64,000 nt of DNA from Craspedostauros australis (GCA_026770025.1 JAMXDE010000012.1:2108001-2172000), one strand, 5' to 3'. Counted from the first letter of the stretch, positions 8,977 through 21,526 are shown. Notes: generated by a model from the sequence alone, not told the origin. Numbers and translations are program-made.

Positions 8977-11537
8977 GTTTAGTGGCGGGATGATGGTGCT
9001 GGTGTGGTTGGAGCGCTGTGTTGTGTTGTGTTGTTCCGTGTGACGATGTGTTCGGTGAGTGCTGTGAGTGAGCGTTTGCTCTGTGCCGTAATGTATTATG
9101 TCGTGTTGGTTGTGCGTGTGTATAAGACGGGATTGTGTCTGGAAGCGTTTCGGTGTTGACGGTGTGCGGATGTGAATGTGGATGGGAGTAACCAAGACGG
9201 AAGGCGATTGCGATTTTATGAAGAGAGCTGGAGCTTGGCGGACAAGGCCGATTCTGACGGTGAAAGTGAAGGTGATGGTGATGGTGATGGCGATGACGAT
9301 GACGATACCACTGTTGATGTACGAGCAGAAACTGGACTTGCAAGTGGAAGTGGAAGTGGAGATGCGGTTGTCGAGGCTGGTTGTGATGATCTTGGCATGT
9401 CCACGATGGCTGCATGGTACTGCTCCTACCAAGCGTCTGCGCTCTGGCGTGCATCGGCTTGAACTTTTCAAAGTTCATTTGCTTGAGTGTGGTTCACACG
9501 GGGCACCCTCGCCGTGCCGGCTGACTGTTGCGTTTCGTTTGCCACCGTGCATGTGGGATACGCACTTCTCTTTGATGCCGTCTCCACGTTACTCGAGGAC
9601 AGTATGCCAAACTTTTCGATGTTGTTGACCTCGATCGCCCTTGGCGGAAGTGGCAAGGATCCCGAATTTTTCGTTGGACACAAAACGGTAAGATTGTTGT
9701 CGTTCCCCCCTTCGATCCGCCAAAACGGTGTTTCCGTGGGTAACGGCTCTGTGAGCAAAACAACCTCCTCGGATTCTCGTGTCGCACTCGTGTCGTCCGA
9801 TCCCATGTGTGAAAGAGTCTTGCACAGTGGCACATAGGAGTCACGACTAACGAAGCGACACATTTTCGAGTCGGCACAACACACGTTGCTCACGATTTGG
9901 TCCGTTGTTAACAAATGTCGTTATCGTGGGAGGACTGGCAACGGTCTGCATTGTCGCCACACATGCGAAATCCATGTGTTGCTTCCGTGAAGCATCCTTC
10001 CATCGTTTCGTGTTCGCCGCGACTTCGACTTTGGCTTCATTTCGTGTGCTACTCCCACCATGCACTTATTATTCGCATGCCACAGTTGCGAGCACGAGTG
10101 CAATTGCGATTGGATTGCGATTACTCCACACATGCAGGCATTCGTGCCCGTACGCGCGAAGATGTTATCATTCACACATGAGCAATTCTGTCTCGTGGCA
10201 CTAAATTGTCTGATTTACCATACGATTGGCAAACCGTGGAGACGCCTTCGCCTCGACTCGTGTTCGTACCATACGCATCCCACAAGGGTTGCTCCCGTGG
10301 ACATCATCGTCCCCACCAAAGTACGGGCATCATACGGCGCGCAAGATAACAATGCAAATACAGCAACGAGGGTGAGAGAGACCACGATTATGAGCACCTA
10401 CGATCACGATTTGGGTGTCCGATGATGACCGCAACGACACAAATTCGGGCAACCACCCCAATAGCAACAACAGGCAAATCATTCCCAGGCATCCGAGTTG
10501 CAAAGTTCGTTGATGAGGAGTTGCTTTCGTGGATGTAACATTTCCAACATTCCCAACATGCACGAACAATAGCTCGTACGACACACACAAGACCAACCGG
10601 AGTTAATTTGTATCTTGCTTGAAGTACGAGTACTCGACTCGTACACGTATGGTACACATCATATCTATTACCATACCCGTATCTTGCCGTTCTCACAAGC
10701 TTCGTGATGATTTCTCGGTGGGAGTCAATGAACTACGAGTAGTCACAGAGAGTACACGAATGATCCAACCCCACCACGTTTGATGACTCCCACAATCAGC
10801 AGAAACTCATCATTGGCATCGCTTCGTGGTCCGTGCAGATATTTGTGTGTCTCGTGTGTCTCGTGTGTCTGTGTTGTGGGAACAACAGTGCTTTGGTGGG
10901 ACGGGCTGGACGTGAATTCGTCCTCCAGACTGCACACGAGTAGTACTCGATTGTATGGTACTGTTCGGCCTTTCGTTTACGGGTTTGACGGAGACATCTG
11001 CCATGCATGTACCAGTATGCGCCATACTCGTCCGAGTGTTCGTGGTAGAACGAGTATGATTCCTCTCCTTCCTTCATGTTAGAGCGCAGCATCTTGTCAG
11101 AGTGGGTAGCGGGTTTCTGTCGTTTGTTGTTGTTGTTGGTGGTAGTGGTGTTGTTGTGTTTGATGGATCGGCGCCGATTCTCCCAGCGAAGAACACGGAC
11201 ATTGTGACTATCAGCATTTTGACTCACTCGAGCAAATCGCAGAATCGTCGTGGTTGTCTTTGTGACTTCTTCCGCCATTTCGATGTGCGCAAACAGAATC
11301 GGTGCGTGGCACATTGCGCATGTCTCAAGGAAGGCAGCGACTCTCTGGGAACTGACATGATCATGTGATGACTGACAATCACAAGCGCACTGGTGCGCGT
11401 ACGATCTACTCATACTCGCACCCGTAGTCGTCGTTGAACCTGGACTTGGAGAGGTTGGCGATCCTTCATGTACAGCGCGGCAGAGGAGAGGACGCTGCGA
11501 GTATAATAGGCGTCATCTCATCCCACACTGAACAGGG
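8977..11537. other. Intergenic region, no gene supported
   Basis: 2.6 kb between divergent genes. A bottom-strand frame (9863-9468, first ATG near 9863) gives a protein-like 131 residues starting MCRFVSRDSYVPLC, with no homology recognised and no splice support, so it is not called. Short GTACGAGT/ACTCGTAC-type sequences cluster at 10620-11060, including the palindrome CGAGTACTCG at 10628-10637. (TG)n and TCGTGTG repeats are present at 9010-9060 and 10850-10875. Confidence 0.5.
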
Positions 11538-13118
11538 ATGCGGAAGCATGGAAGCCGACGCCCATGCTCCGTGGTCCGATCCTTCCACCTCTTGGCATTC
11601 ATCGCCTGCATCCTATTCATCTGGCGCAGCTGGCTGACCGCGGCCTACTTGAGCGGCAGCGATCTCATTGGCGACGCTCCCGGCATCAGCCACGATTTCG
11701 GTCGACCAAATCTAGCGAATGAGGCGGCGACTGCCTCTCCGATATCACAGGATGCGTCACCGAACGGCTCAGCCAGAGATCCAGCTGATGATCCGCAGGC
11801 CGGGACACCTCGAAAGCATCCACACCGCGGTGCGAGATCGGCCGATGGATCTTGGGGGTACATCGCGGATGTCTACGGTGTTCGGAATGACTTCGTCCGA
11901 AGGTATCGGGAGCAGCATCCTGATCAACAAGGAGACGAAATTCCGATGAACCATCTACCCTTTCAAGACAGTCATGAATTCGATGTCATCTGCAACACCA
12001 AGCCAAAAGAAGGACCAGAACGCAAGGCCGGTTATCGCCTGCTCTCCAGCAAGGTCATGGTCAATACAATGTCGTCAACAAATCCAAGCCGGCTGGGAGG
12101 GCAGGCAGCAGAACCGATGGTGGAGGTGTCACAAAGCTCAGAACAGCAACAGCAGTCGCAACAGTCGCAACAGTCGCAACAGCCGCAACAGCCGCAACAG
12201 CCGCAACAGCCGCAACAACAAGAATCATCGACTTCACCTCGCATCCGCATTCTGTGCGTCATCTACACTTACGGTGGCGCCCACCATCGCCTGCGAGGCA
12301 TCCGCGAGACATGGGCGTGGCGATGTGATGGATTCTTTGCAGCTTCCACCCAAACGGTCGAACATCCAACGGAGGACGGGTTCGGTGCCGTCGACCTACC
12401 TCACGTTGGCGCGGAAGAATATCAGAACATGTGGCAAAAGGTGCGCTCGATATGGTCATACGTTCACGACAACTACGTCGACGATTTCGATTACTTCTTC
12501 ATTTGCGGCGATGACACGCACGTGATTGTCGAGAACTTGAGGAACTTCCTCACCTTGATGCGCCATCAACAGATGCAGCAAAATGCACAGCAGCAAGATC
12601 CGCATCAAAGCTTTGATGATATCCCATTGTACACGGGGCATTGGATACCGCGCAAGACATCGTACTACGTGGGCGGCGGCCCGGGTTACGTGCTCAATCG
12701 AAAGACGCTCCGAGTTTTGGTGAATCAGGCATTCCCGGTGTGCAACACTCAGGTCATTGCCGCCGCAGAAGATCGGTACATGTCCAACTGCCTGCGCAAT
12801 CAGGGAATCTTTCCGAACTCTTCTATCGATGTCACCGGCGCCCAGCGATTCCATGGCATGGATGCCAACTTCGTGGCGTCTTTCAAGGGTGACCGCGGCT
12901 TCTACAAGGAGGTGTATAGCTTCTGGGCGTCGAAGGCCGGTGGGCGGTCCCTCTCCGGGTTCGACATCGTCTCGGCGCAGAGCGTCTCCTTCCATCTGCT
13001 CAAGACCGTGAAGGCGATGAAACGTCACCACGCCATCTTGTACCGCAGTTGCCCAGCAAGCACTGTACTCGGCAGTGCTTTGATGAAGAGTGATAAGAAT
13101 AGAACTTTCATAGCTTAA
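11538..13118 (+). CDS. Core-1-type beta-1,3-galactosyltransferase (GT31), type II Golgi membrane protein
   Basis: Single exon, 526 residues. The N terminus has a short basic tail and one membrane anchor at about residues 14-37 (SFHLLAFIACILFIWRSW), the layout of Golgi glycosyltransferases. The stem is low complexity, including a Gln-rich run at about residues 202-229 (bases 12143-12225). The catalytic domain starts near residue 234 with RIRILCVIYTYGG and GIRETWAWRCD. It has the DxD-type metal and nucleotide-sugar site ICGDDTHVIVENLR near 322, GGGPGYVLNRKTL near 378, AAEDRYMSNCLR near 408, and a closing SFHLLKTVKAM. These follow the order seen in C1GALT1 and related GT31 enzymes, which add galactose to O-linked GalNAc. 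The acceptor in this organism is unknown; GT31 members with other specificities cannot be excluded. Confidence 0.85.
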   Translation: MRKHGSRRPCSVVRSFHLLAFIACILFIWRSWLTAAYLSGSDLIGDAPGISHDFGRPNLANEAATASPISQDASPNGSARDPADDPQAGTPRKHPHRGARSADGSWGYIADVYGVRNDFVRRYREQHPDQQGDEIPMNHLPFQDSHEFDVICNTKPKEGPERKAGYRLLSSKVMVNTMSSTNPSRLGGQAAEPMVEVSQSSEQQQQSQQSQQSQQPQQPQQPQQPQQQESSTSPRIRILCVIYTYGGAHHRLRGIRETWAWRCDGFFAASTQTVEHPTEDGFGAVDLPHVGAEEYQNMWQKVRSIWSYVHDNYVDDFDYFFICGDDTHVIVENLRNFLTLMRHQQMQQNAQQQDPHQSFDDIPLYTGHWIPRKTSYYVGGGPGYVLNRKTLRVLVNQAFPVCNTQVIAAAEDRYMSNCLRNQGIFPNSSIDVTGAQRFHGMDANFVASFKGDRGFYKEVYSFWASKAGGRSLSGFDIVSAQSVSFHLLKTVKAMKRHHAILYRSCPASTVLGSALMKSDKNRTFIA

Positions 13119-13913
13119 CACACATACGCCTATGTAAGTATGGTCTCTGGTGAACAGTGGCATACAGAATGGCATACAGAATGGCAGGACTGCACACAAG
13201 CCGTGTGCCTGTAGTCTCCGGTCGTGGTCTCCAGTGATCGCAGTGCGAACGCAAAGCACTTGTAGTCCCAATATGCACTCAGGTGCAATGTGCATTCAGC
13301 AGCCAGCGTATGCATGGTTGCTCTGTCCTGTCTTCAAACCATGCAACAGATGAGTGCTGGCACACACTACCATCATATAGTAAGATCGAAACAAGCACAT
13401 CACAATCCACCTCTCCTGCATGGGCAGTGAGCATGAGTATCAGAGGTAGGCGGACATGCACAATCTTGGAGACATTAACAAGAGCACCATAGGTACAGAG
13501 ACAAGCCACTTACCTACCTACTCTGGGGGTACTCCAACATGACCCCAACTGAAGATTGTATGACTCATTCGATTAAACATATCACCATCTCGTCACGGGA
13601 CTCACTGTTGCATGAATGGAATGCCACAAACACCGAGACAAAAATCACAACAGGGACAATGGTGGTGGCGTTTGCCTGATGCGAGCCACTCCACATTGCT
13701 GCGTCCAGAGACCAAGCGAAATCCGATCCGGAGTCATCACCAAGGCGCTGCTTCCCCAAGCACTCACATTCCAGCAGCATAGCATTGCGTAGCAAAGCAA
13801 AGCAGGGTGAAGCATTGTCCACTGCTATCAGAGCGATAAGCAGACAGACACGCAGTCACGTGCAGACACGCAGTCAAACACACGCACAGACAGATCACAA
13901 GGAGAAGGCAAAG
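13119..13913. other. Intergenic and 5' leader of CTR9
   Basis: Between two top-strand genes. The frame of CTR9 is open upstream to 13785 and includes an earlier ATG, but the encoded stretch is rich in Gln, Thr and Arg from the repeat CACGCAGTCA-like sequence at 13845-13890 and looks like untranslated leader. Nothing else seen. Confidence 0.5.
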
Positions 13914-16900
13914 ATGGAGAGTCTGAAGATCCCGATCACATCGACGGGCAAGGCGCAATCCGACGAGTACTGCATCGAGGTGTTCCCCGATGAGGTGCTG
14001 GATGTGCCGTCAGCCCAGCTCCTGGACGTGCTCAACGATGAGTCCGCCGCGCCCTCCATCTGGGCCGACGCGGCGCTGCTGTACATGCAACGCAAGAAGA
14101 AGACGCCCGATGCTGCCAATCTGCTGCAGGTTGCGTGCAAGAGACCTGATCTGAATCGCGATGATCGTCTGCGGTTGCTGGCGTCCGCGGGAATCGCCCA
14201 TTTGACGCAGGCGCAGCAGACCAACAGCAGCGCGTCGGATGGAATCGGCGGCGGCAGCACGGACCCCAAGAGCGAGCTGCGCTCCATGGCGGATGCCCGG
14301 TTCCTGCAGGCCGACAAGGTCGACACCCTCTTTCCCATGACCTGGATGGGACGCGGCATGCTCAACCTGTCCATGGAGCGCTACTCGCAAGCGCGCTTCT
14401 TCTTCGATACCACCCTCACGAAGTGCGGTCAGGTCCTGCCGGCGCTGCTGGGGATGGCCGCTGTGCTCTATGCTGAGAAGAACTACCAAGCGGCGCAGGA
14501 TATGTACGCCAAGGCAATACGATTGCATCCGGAGACCAGCGGCGCGGCCACTCGGGTGGGCTTTGGTTTGGCTTGCTATCAGCTCGGACAGGTGAGTTGC
14601 TGTTGCTGGAGCTGGAGCTGTTGCCATTGGTGCTGGAATGGACTGTCTTTATTTGCTGATTGCGGTACATTCTGTGGGCCTTGGGCGCATGAGTAGGGAG
14701 GCAATTGGTGATGGATGAGGGTCCCTGTGTCGACAACCTCCGATATTCTTGACACCTGCTCGTAGTTGCGTGCCAACGCTCACCCTCTTATGACCATCTG
14801 CACTACTCTACTCTACTCTATCATACTGCCAATACCTTCCCACATGCTCCGACCACAACTCTCAGGTGGATCGTGCCAAGGCAGCATTTGCCAGAGCATT
14901 GGAGATCGACCATGAGAACGTGGATGCGATGGTTGGAGCTGCCGTCTTGGACATGGCAAGCCTCGACGAGACGAGCAAGGCGTTCAGCTCACAGATGGAA
15001 AAGGCTATCAAGATGATGTCCATGGCCAACCTCATCGACGACTCCAACGCGATGGTGCAGAATCATCTGGCCAACCATTACTTCTGGAAGTGGACGTCGG
15101 TGCCAGGGACCGTCACAATGCAGGAGGGGTCCACGCTGGTGCAGTCGTCGGAACCCGTCTCCATCGAACCAGGTGAGAGCATCCGCATTGGCACCTCCTT
15201 CGAAACACAGGTGGCCGATGACGTCATGCCAGACGAAGAGGAGGATGCCACCAAGTTCCGAATGAAGACTCCTTGGAAGACCACGGACATCAAGGGCATC
15301 AAGGTCTGGAGGAAGGACTACGACCGTGTCATCTCGCTGGCCAAGCGCGCCTGCAACAGCACGTCGGTGCAGAGTATCCAGGCCGAATCCCTCTTCTTCT
15401 TGGCACGTGTGCACCACGTGCGGGGAGATTACGACGCAGCGCACAAGCTCTATGAACGCGCCTGCAAGCTCTCTCCGAGCCTCAGTCCTGCCAGATTCGG
15501 ACTCGCGCAGACCCTCATCACTCAGGACAAGTTCAAGCAGGCAGCAGCTCACCTGCAGCTCATCTTGGGCACATTCAACACCGCGACAGACGCGCTCGCA
15601 GCTGTGGGACTGCTCGAGGTCAAGGGCGTTACCAAATACGCCGAAGGTTTGACGTATCTTCGCAAGGCCGTGGATTTGGACCCTCTCAACCCGGATCTCA
15701 TCGTCCTGGAATCGCTCGCGTTGCAGCAACAGGACAGCAATTATCCAAAGGCATTGGAATCGTACAAGAAGGCGATCCGGCTCATGGAACGGCAAAACAA
15801 GTCCATCGATCCAGAAGTCTTCACCAACGTCGGCGTTCTATGTCACGAAACCAAGCAGTACGATGAGTGCCTCCAGATGTACAGGCGGGCACTGGAAGCG
15901 CTGGATGCCACTGGTGCCTTGCAGACAGCAACCATGGAGAATACCGGCATCGAAGGCGGTCGTGTTCGCCATGCGGAGAATCACATGTTTTGGGGGTACT
16001 TGGACACAGGCCTGGAGCTCGATTATCCAGCAGATGCAGGAGATGATGGTGTGAAGGAATGCAAAATCAAGGACTCGCAGGACAAAGACGCATCATCCCT
16101 TGCTGTCAAGGCCGGCGATCACATACAGATCGAGGCTGCCGATAACTTCGAATCGGAGGTCTTAGAAATCAAAGCAGCATCAGACGGAAATGGACTGTCG
16201 ATTGTCTTCGGGGAGCGCTTCAAGATCACGAAGGGCCAAGACAAGGAGAATGAGGGGGAGGAGACTTCTGCCAAAGCGAGCAACGATGCGCCACCCAAGC
16301 TCAAGGTCAAACGCGAAAACGCGTTGCTCACGAATTCAAAGGCGCTTACCATCGCGTTCAATATTGCGAGGCTTCACGAAATCATCGGAAAGACGATGGC
16401 AGCTGTCGAAATTCACAAAGCGATCGCCAAGCGCAACCCGGTGTATGTGAACAGTTATCTGAGATTGGCCTGCATCGCCATCGACTGCGGTGCGCTGAAG
16501 GAATGTGCCGGCTGGTTGAAACTCGCGGCAGAAACCGCGCCCGGAAATCCGGAAGTGCTGACCCTGATTGGCAACCTCCATCTTTCCCTCTGCGATTGGG
16601 CTCCGGCTCAGCAGGTATTCGATGGATTACTGGCCAAGAAGGTTCCGAACGTCGAGGCCTACGCCATGCTCAGCCTGGGCAACATATACTTCGCCAACCT
16701 GAAAGTGTCGCCGAAGCGATATGCCAAGCACTTGCAATACGCGGCCGATTACTACAAGCGCATCCTGACCAAGGACAACTCGAATGCCTACGCGGCGAAT
16801 GGAATCGGCACCGTCCTTGCCGAAAAGGGCGAACTCTTCAAGGCGAAGGAAGTCTTCAACCGCGTGCGCCAAGTGAGCGGTGATACCATCGCGGATGCTC

Positions 16901-18093
16901 ACCTCAATCTGGGACACGTGTACCTGGCGCAGAAGCGACATTCGGAAGCCCTGCAGATGTATCAAAGCTACATGAAACGCACGGAGGATGGCAGCGCCCC
17001 AATCTCCTCGAAAAGCCGTGTCGACGACCTCGTCGATGTCCTGATGTACATTGCATTCGCCTACTTTGATTGGGCCAGACAGACGGAGCTGTTCGACAAC
17101 CCGAAGGCGGCACCGGCCGACGAACGCTACCAGAAGGCGATGCACTACCTCGAGACAGCACTATCCAAGAACACATCCAAGAACGTCATCCTCACATACA
17201 ACCTGTGCATGACGAAGCTTCAAGCCGCGGATTGCGTGCTGCGAAAGATGTCGAGGAACATTCGCCGGACGGCTCAGGAGGTCCGCGATGCCCTGGACAA
17301 CCTCAACGAAAGTCTCGCGACTGTTGAGAACATGATCAAGGGGAAGCAAGACAAATCAATGAAGGTTCCCATCGCGACGTCCATGTTGAATGATTTTGTC
17401 CAGAATTGTCGCAGTAACATCGACAGTGCCAAGTCGCATCTCGAGGACGAGATCAGCCGCGAGGTAGAGGCCAACAAGGAACGGCAGATGAAGCAACAGA
17501 TCGCCGAGGAGCAACGCCAAGAGAAGGAACTCAAGGAGGCCCTGCGCAAGTCGGAATCTGCGAAGCGACAGGAGGAACGAGATCGTCGAGCATACGCAGC
17601 GATGAGGAAGGTAGATGATCTCCGAGCCGGGTGGGAGCAGGCCAGGGCCGCCGAGCAAGCGGCGACAGAAAAGAAGGCCAAGAAGAACGGGCCCGCCCCG
17701 CCGATCGCCGACAGGGATCCGGAGGAGCAGGAGGAGTTCCCGGACGAGGCTCAGAACCAGGATACAGCGGCGCTGTTTGAGGATTCCGACGATGATTCGG
17801 ACGATGACAACGGCGGCGCCAACGCCAATGGGGGCGACAAAGCAGCAGCATCCAGTGGTGACGGGGAGAGCAACAGAAACGGCAACAAAGAAAGCAAGGA
17901 TGACGACGACGAGAAGAAAGAAGAAACCAAGCAAGCGACGCAGGAAGATCTGTTCGGGGACGACAGCAGCGACGACAGCGACGAAGAGCTGGTGCCGTCA
18001 AGCCAAAAACGCGACATTTCCGAAACGAGCAACGGTGATGATGGCGAATCCGCCACCAAGAAGGCAAGAATAACAGGCGAAGACGATGACTGA
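13914..18093 (+). CDS. CTR9: CTR9, TPR scaffold subunit of the Paf1 transcription elongation complex, two exons
   Basis: Nuclear scaffold that binds RNA polymerase II with Paf1, Leo1, Cdc73 and Rtf1 and supports histone modification during elongation. Exon 1 is 13914-14591 and exon 2 is 14866-18093. Donor GTGAGT and acceptor CTCAG join in phase 0 as YQLGQ|VDRAKAAFARAL; the intron is 274 bases and the product 1301 residues. The chosen ATG has a purine at -3 and precedes MESLKIPI. TPR repeats run through most of the protein. A Lys/Glu/Arg coiled coil lies at about 1088-1170, followed by an acidic tail with DLFGDDSSDDSDEE, a hallmark of CTR9. It is longer than the human protein partly because of two beta-rich insertions near residues 320-375 and 641-685 (see findings). 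Confidence 0.95.
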
Positions 18094-18798
18094 GCATAAG
18101 AACGGACGGACGTACGTAGCACACAGTGATGCTCTCTCTGGAGAGAGAGAAAGTATAATAGTTTGCAAGTACCACGGCTGCATGAGAATGGCACATTTCA
18201 CGTGCTGTGCTGTGAGAGGCCTGCTATGTTTCCAGATCATGCGTTGGCAGCCATGCGCAACTTGTCATCGACTCATGCCGGGTATCAAGACCGTGCTGTG
18301 CTTCTTGTTCGTCATGCTCCGAGAGAACGAATTGGTACGTATGGCATTTGCGCCATACTTTCGGGAGATGCCGCCAGATGATTTCCATGATTGACTACTG
18401 TGACGAGTATAAGTTGGCTAAATAATGGCATCCTACGAATATAATATTATATGTACTACGGGTTCTAAGGAAAAAAGAGCGCACATTCACATGCAGTAGC
18501 TATCTCTTGCGATCCTGTTTGCGCTCTCTTGGCATAGCGAAAAATCCAGACCTGCCTCGTTCGTCGCTCCTACAATACTACCAAGCTACTGTCCTTGCAT
18601 CACGCTGCGGGAAATGAGATATGCGCTCGTGGACGGATGAAGGAATGAACGGGCGTGCCGAATGGATGAATGGAGGTGTGATTGATGAGGGGCATCATCG
18701 ATCGCATGTGACATTGTGACATGGTTCATGAAATAGCGAATTGAAGAGAAAACTCGGAAGCGATTGGGGTGAGCATACAAGTATCTTCCACCACCCAT
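18094..18798. other. Convergent intergenic region
   Basis: Between the 3' ends of CTR9 and the cyclase gene. Contains a CTCTCTCTGGAGAGAGAG inverted repeat at about 18132-18149 and the AT palindrome ATATAATATTATAT at 18439-18452. No gene. Confidence 0.6.
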
Positions 18799-21526
18799 TT
18801 ACTTTCCGAGGTTCTTGTGTTCGAACTTCTTCATGACTTCCAAGGCACGGCCCAGCTCTTCTGGGGTGATATCGCTGACGCAGATGCTTTCGCCGATGTC
18901 GGTGATGAGTGGGATGCGCTGTTCGCCATGACGATGCTCCACGGCATCCTTGCAGCTCTGCCACGACAGCTTGCTGTCGAGGTATGGGGAGTCGGTTGGC
19001 AGGCTGAGCTTGGTCATGCAGGCAAAGACACGTTCGACGATCTCCATCTTGATGTATCCGCGAAGGTAGCTGAGGACGCAGCAGAAGAATCCATCGATGT
19101 TGACAGCCTCGCCGTGCATAATGTCGGCGCCTGGCACCATCTCCAGGAGCTTTGAGAACGTGTGTCCTGTTGTGTGTTGGTGGAATGGGATGGTGTGCAT
19201 CGAAATGCGGGAAGTGTAATGGAAATGGGTTAGATGTAATCGACAACTGATGAAATGGAGGGCGACAATTGAAATTGGAGAATATGTGATTCATCCAATG
19301 GCGCGACTTCCGACACACTATGTTCGCAGCGCAGACATGACTCCGAATAATCACATAGTAGAGGAGAGTACAGTGGAGCATTGGAGCTGCCGCACTCACC
19401 ATAATCGACGCATCGCTCCAGCTTCTGCTCCCAAAGGTTCGGTCCGAGTTCTTCGAGCATGATCTGGATGGAAAGATCGATGACGCGCTGGCTGACACCG
19501 TCTGGGACGCCAGAGTCGTCCGCGACGAACTTGGAGCCGATGAGGGCACATCCGTGCGTCTCAAGCAATTCGAAGAGGTCGCTGGATCGCACGAGGGCGA
19601 GCTTCATGATTTCTCCGAATCCATTGGAGATGTTGCGATCATCCTGCGATGCGATGAAGGCGGTGTCGAGAAGGCACGAACTTGGTGCGTAGAAGGATCC
19701 GACGCGGTTCTTGTAGGTCTCATCGGTGACAGCGCAGCAGTAGTCGACGCCATTCTTGACTCCGACGCTGGCGTCGACGATGGAGAGGAGTGTGGTTGGG
19801 ACGCGGACGAATGGGACACCGCGGCGGTACATGCAGGCGGCCATGCCGGCAATGTCGAGCAAAACTCCACCACCGATGGCGAGGAAGGGTTCGCGACGGC
19901 GCAGCTTGTACGCGCACATGACATCGAGGACCTTGTCGACAGCCTGATTGTCGACAACGCGACGGTGGCAATTGTGGTGAACGTGTTGGTAGAATGAAAG
20001 TGTGATGTGACGATTAAAGTGGGAGTAGCAGTGCAATGGTGAGACAACACAAACGTCAGCAAAAAGATAAAACTCGGGCGAACTGGTGATCCGATCTGGC
20101 GAATCGCCAGACTTTCACCGCGCGATCGCGCGCACGCGCGTTTCAACCACGAAAAACTGTCGGCATCGGGGACGATCCAAAGACGATCGGCAGTCGACAG
20201 CAATGCCGAATGCTGCACCGAAAGGCGCAAGCATGGTAAAGCATGGCCAACATGCATTGCCTGAATCTGAATTCTACAGCAACTCACCGCTGGTCTCTTG
20301 TCTGGCTCTCCTCCCTTGAGGATGCAGGTGGATAATTCGATGCCCTTGGCCTTGAAGTAATTTCTGATCTTGTCGCCGTAAATGGCATCGACGGCATCGT
20401 CAATGACGGCAAAGCGTCGGTTGTATCCCTCCACGTGGGCGCCGGTGGCCTCCAGCAATTGAGGGTTCTCTGGATCCAGCAGGGTTCCGTTGGTGACCAT
20501 GTTGACGTCGTAGGAGATTGGCAAGGAGAAGACATTCCTCCATCCCTTGGTGTGAGTCATGATGGTGGTCTTGGTGGTAATGGTCGATGCGGATGTTTTC
20601 CGGGTGGTGGTCTGTTCGCGGGAGCTCGTCTTGCTGATTTCGAAAACGTTGTTCGGTGCTCGTTCCAGCGGCTTCATGACGATCTGCGTGCCCGATTCAG
20701 GGCAGTCCTCGATCATGATGCCCTCCTGCTCCTCTGGTTTGGGATCGTCGGATGTTGTGCTGCTGGAGGTGAAGCTCGAGACGGATGATCCGTTGCGAGT
20801 CTGTGAGAGGGATTCCCCGGAGGGCGTGCTCTTTGTCGTGGGTGCGGCATTGCCGGTTGTATCCGTCTCGGCTGCAACAAGGGCAGCTCTGACCTCGGGA
20901 TCCAAAGACGCCCATACTGCCAGGACCGATTTTGGGAGTCCAGTGGTCGGAGCCTCTGTAGCTACGGTCTTGGCGGTGTCCTCACTGGAAATAGAGCAGG
21001 GCAGAAAATAGTGATGTGCGTGGCATGTCGGGCAATTGGGATTGCGGATCGTATGGCGCAATGGTATACCATCGTACCATGGTGGAGCCGGGTGTTGGTC
21101 GCATGGTGTGCCATTTATCAAAGCGGACGTATGCGCATTGAGACGTCCGGGCCGATCGCGGTGACGATGCCACCACAGAAGTGGTTGTACGAAATGGAAA
21201 GGATTCGAGTGAAAAGATACGGCGTGAGTTGCTTGTCCCAACGGCGGCATTGTTCATTGGATTACACGATAGGCACAACATTCAAAATTGGTATGATTGG
21301 ATCCACCGCATCCATAAACATGCGTTGTGATCAACGGGTACCGATGGGGCAATACCATCAACAAATCTGAAAAAATGGCACCGATGCAGATACTCTCATC
21401 CCAATTCCAATCATATTCGAGGCATGCCATACCACAGCATGGAAAGAGGCGAGAGACAATGACGACGCACCGAATGGAGGCGAGAGCAAGCTCTGATGAC
21501 TTCTTTGTGATGGTCTTGATTGTCAT
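18799..21526 (-). CDS. Sedoheptulose-7-phosphate cyclase family enzyme (EEVS/DDGS-like, DHQ-synthase fold), four exons
   Basis: Exons 21526-21471, 20984-20288, 19943-19400 and 19166-18799; donors GTGCGT, GTGAGT, GTGAGT; acceptors TTCCAG, ATCAG, AACAG; 554 residues. All phases agree, including KRPA|AVDKVL and CVDYG|HTFS. The first coding exon has only 18 full codons and is the least certain. Residues 1 to about 155 are low complexity. The cyclase region covers about 160-545: NAD-binding EPFLAIGGGVLLDIAGMA and YRRGVPFVRVPTTLL near 273, and the three zinc ligands of the fold, Glu in NGFGEIMKLALV (about 363), His in YGHTFS (433) and His in MHGEAVNID (about 445). The RRxEP, NGFGEIMK and HGEAVNID patterns fit sugar-phosphate cyclases such as 2-epi-5-epi-valiolone synthase and desmethyl-4-deoxygadusol synthase rather than true 3-dehydroquinate synthase. 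The second makes the core of mycosporine sunscreens. No partner O-methyltransferase is seen nearby, so the product is not assigned. Confidence 0.87.

Noticed and set aside
9468-9914. Bottom-strand frame of about 148 codons
   Set aside because: Begins with TTG; from the first ATG about 131 residues remain. Protein-like composition, but no family, no splice context and no support from the surroundings.
10796-11413. Bottom-strand frame of 205 codons
   Set aside because: Composition dominated by repeats (RHTRHTRHT, TTTTNNNNK) in an intergenic repeat area; no domain.
12143-12225. CAG/CAA repeat as a possible mobile or CRISPR-like repeat
   Set aside because: It is an in-frame Gln-rich tract of the galactosyltransferase stem.
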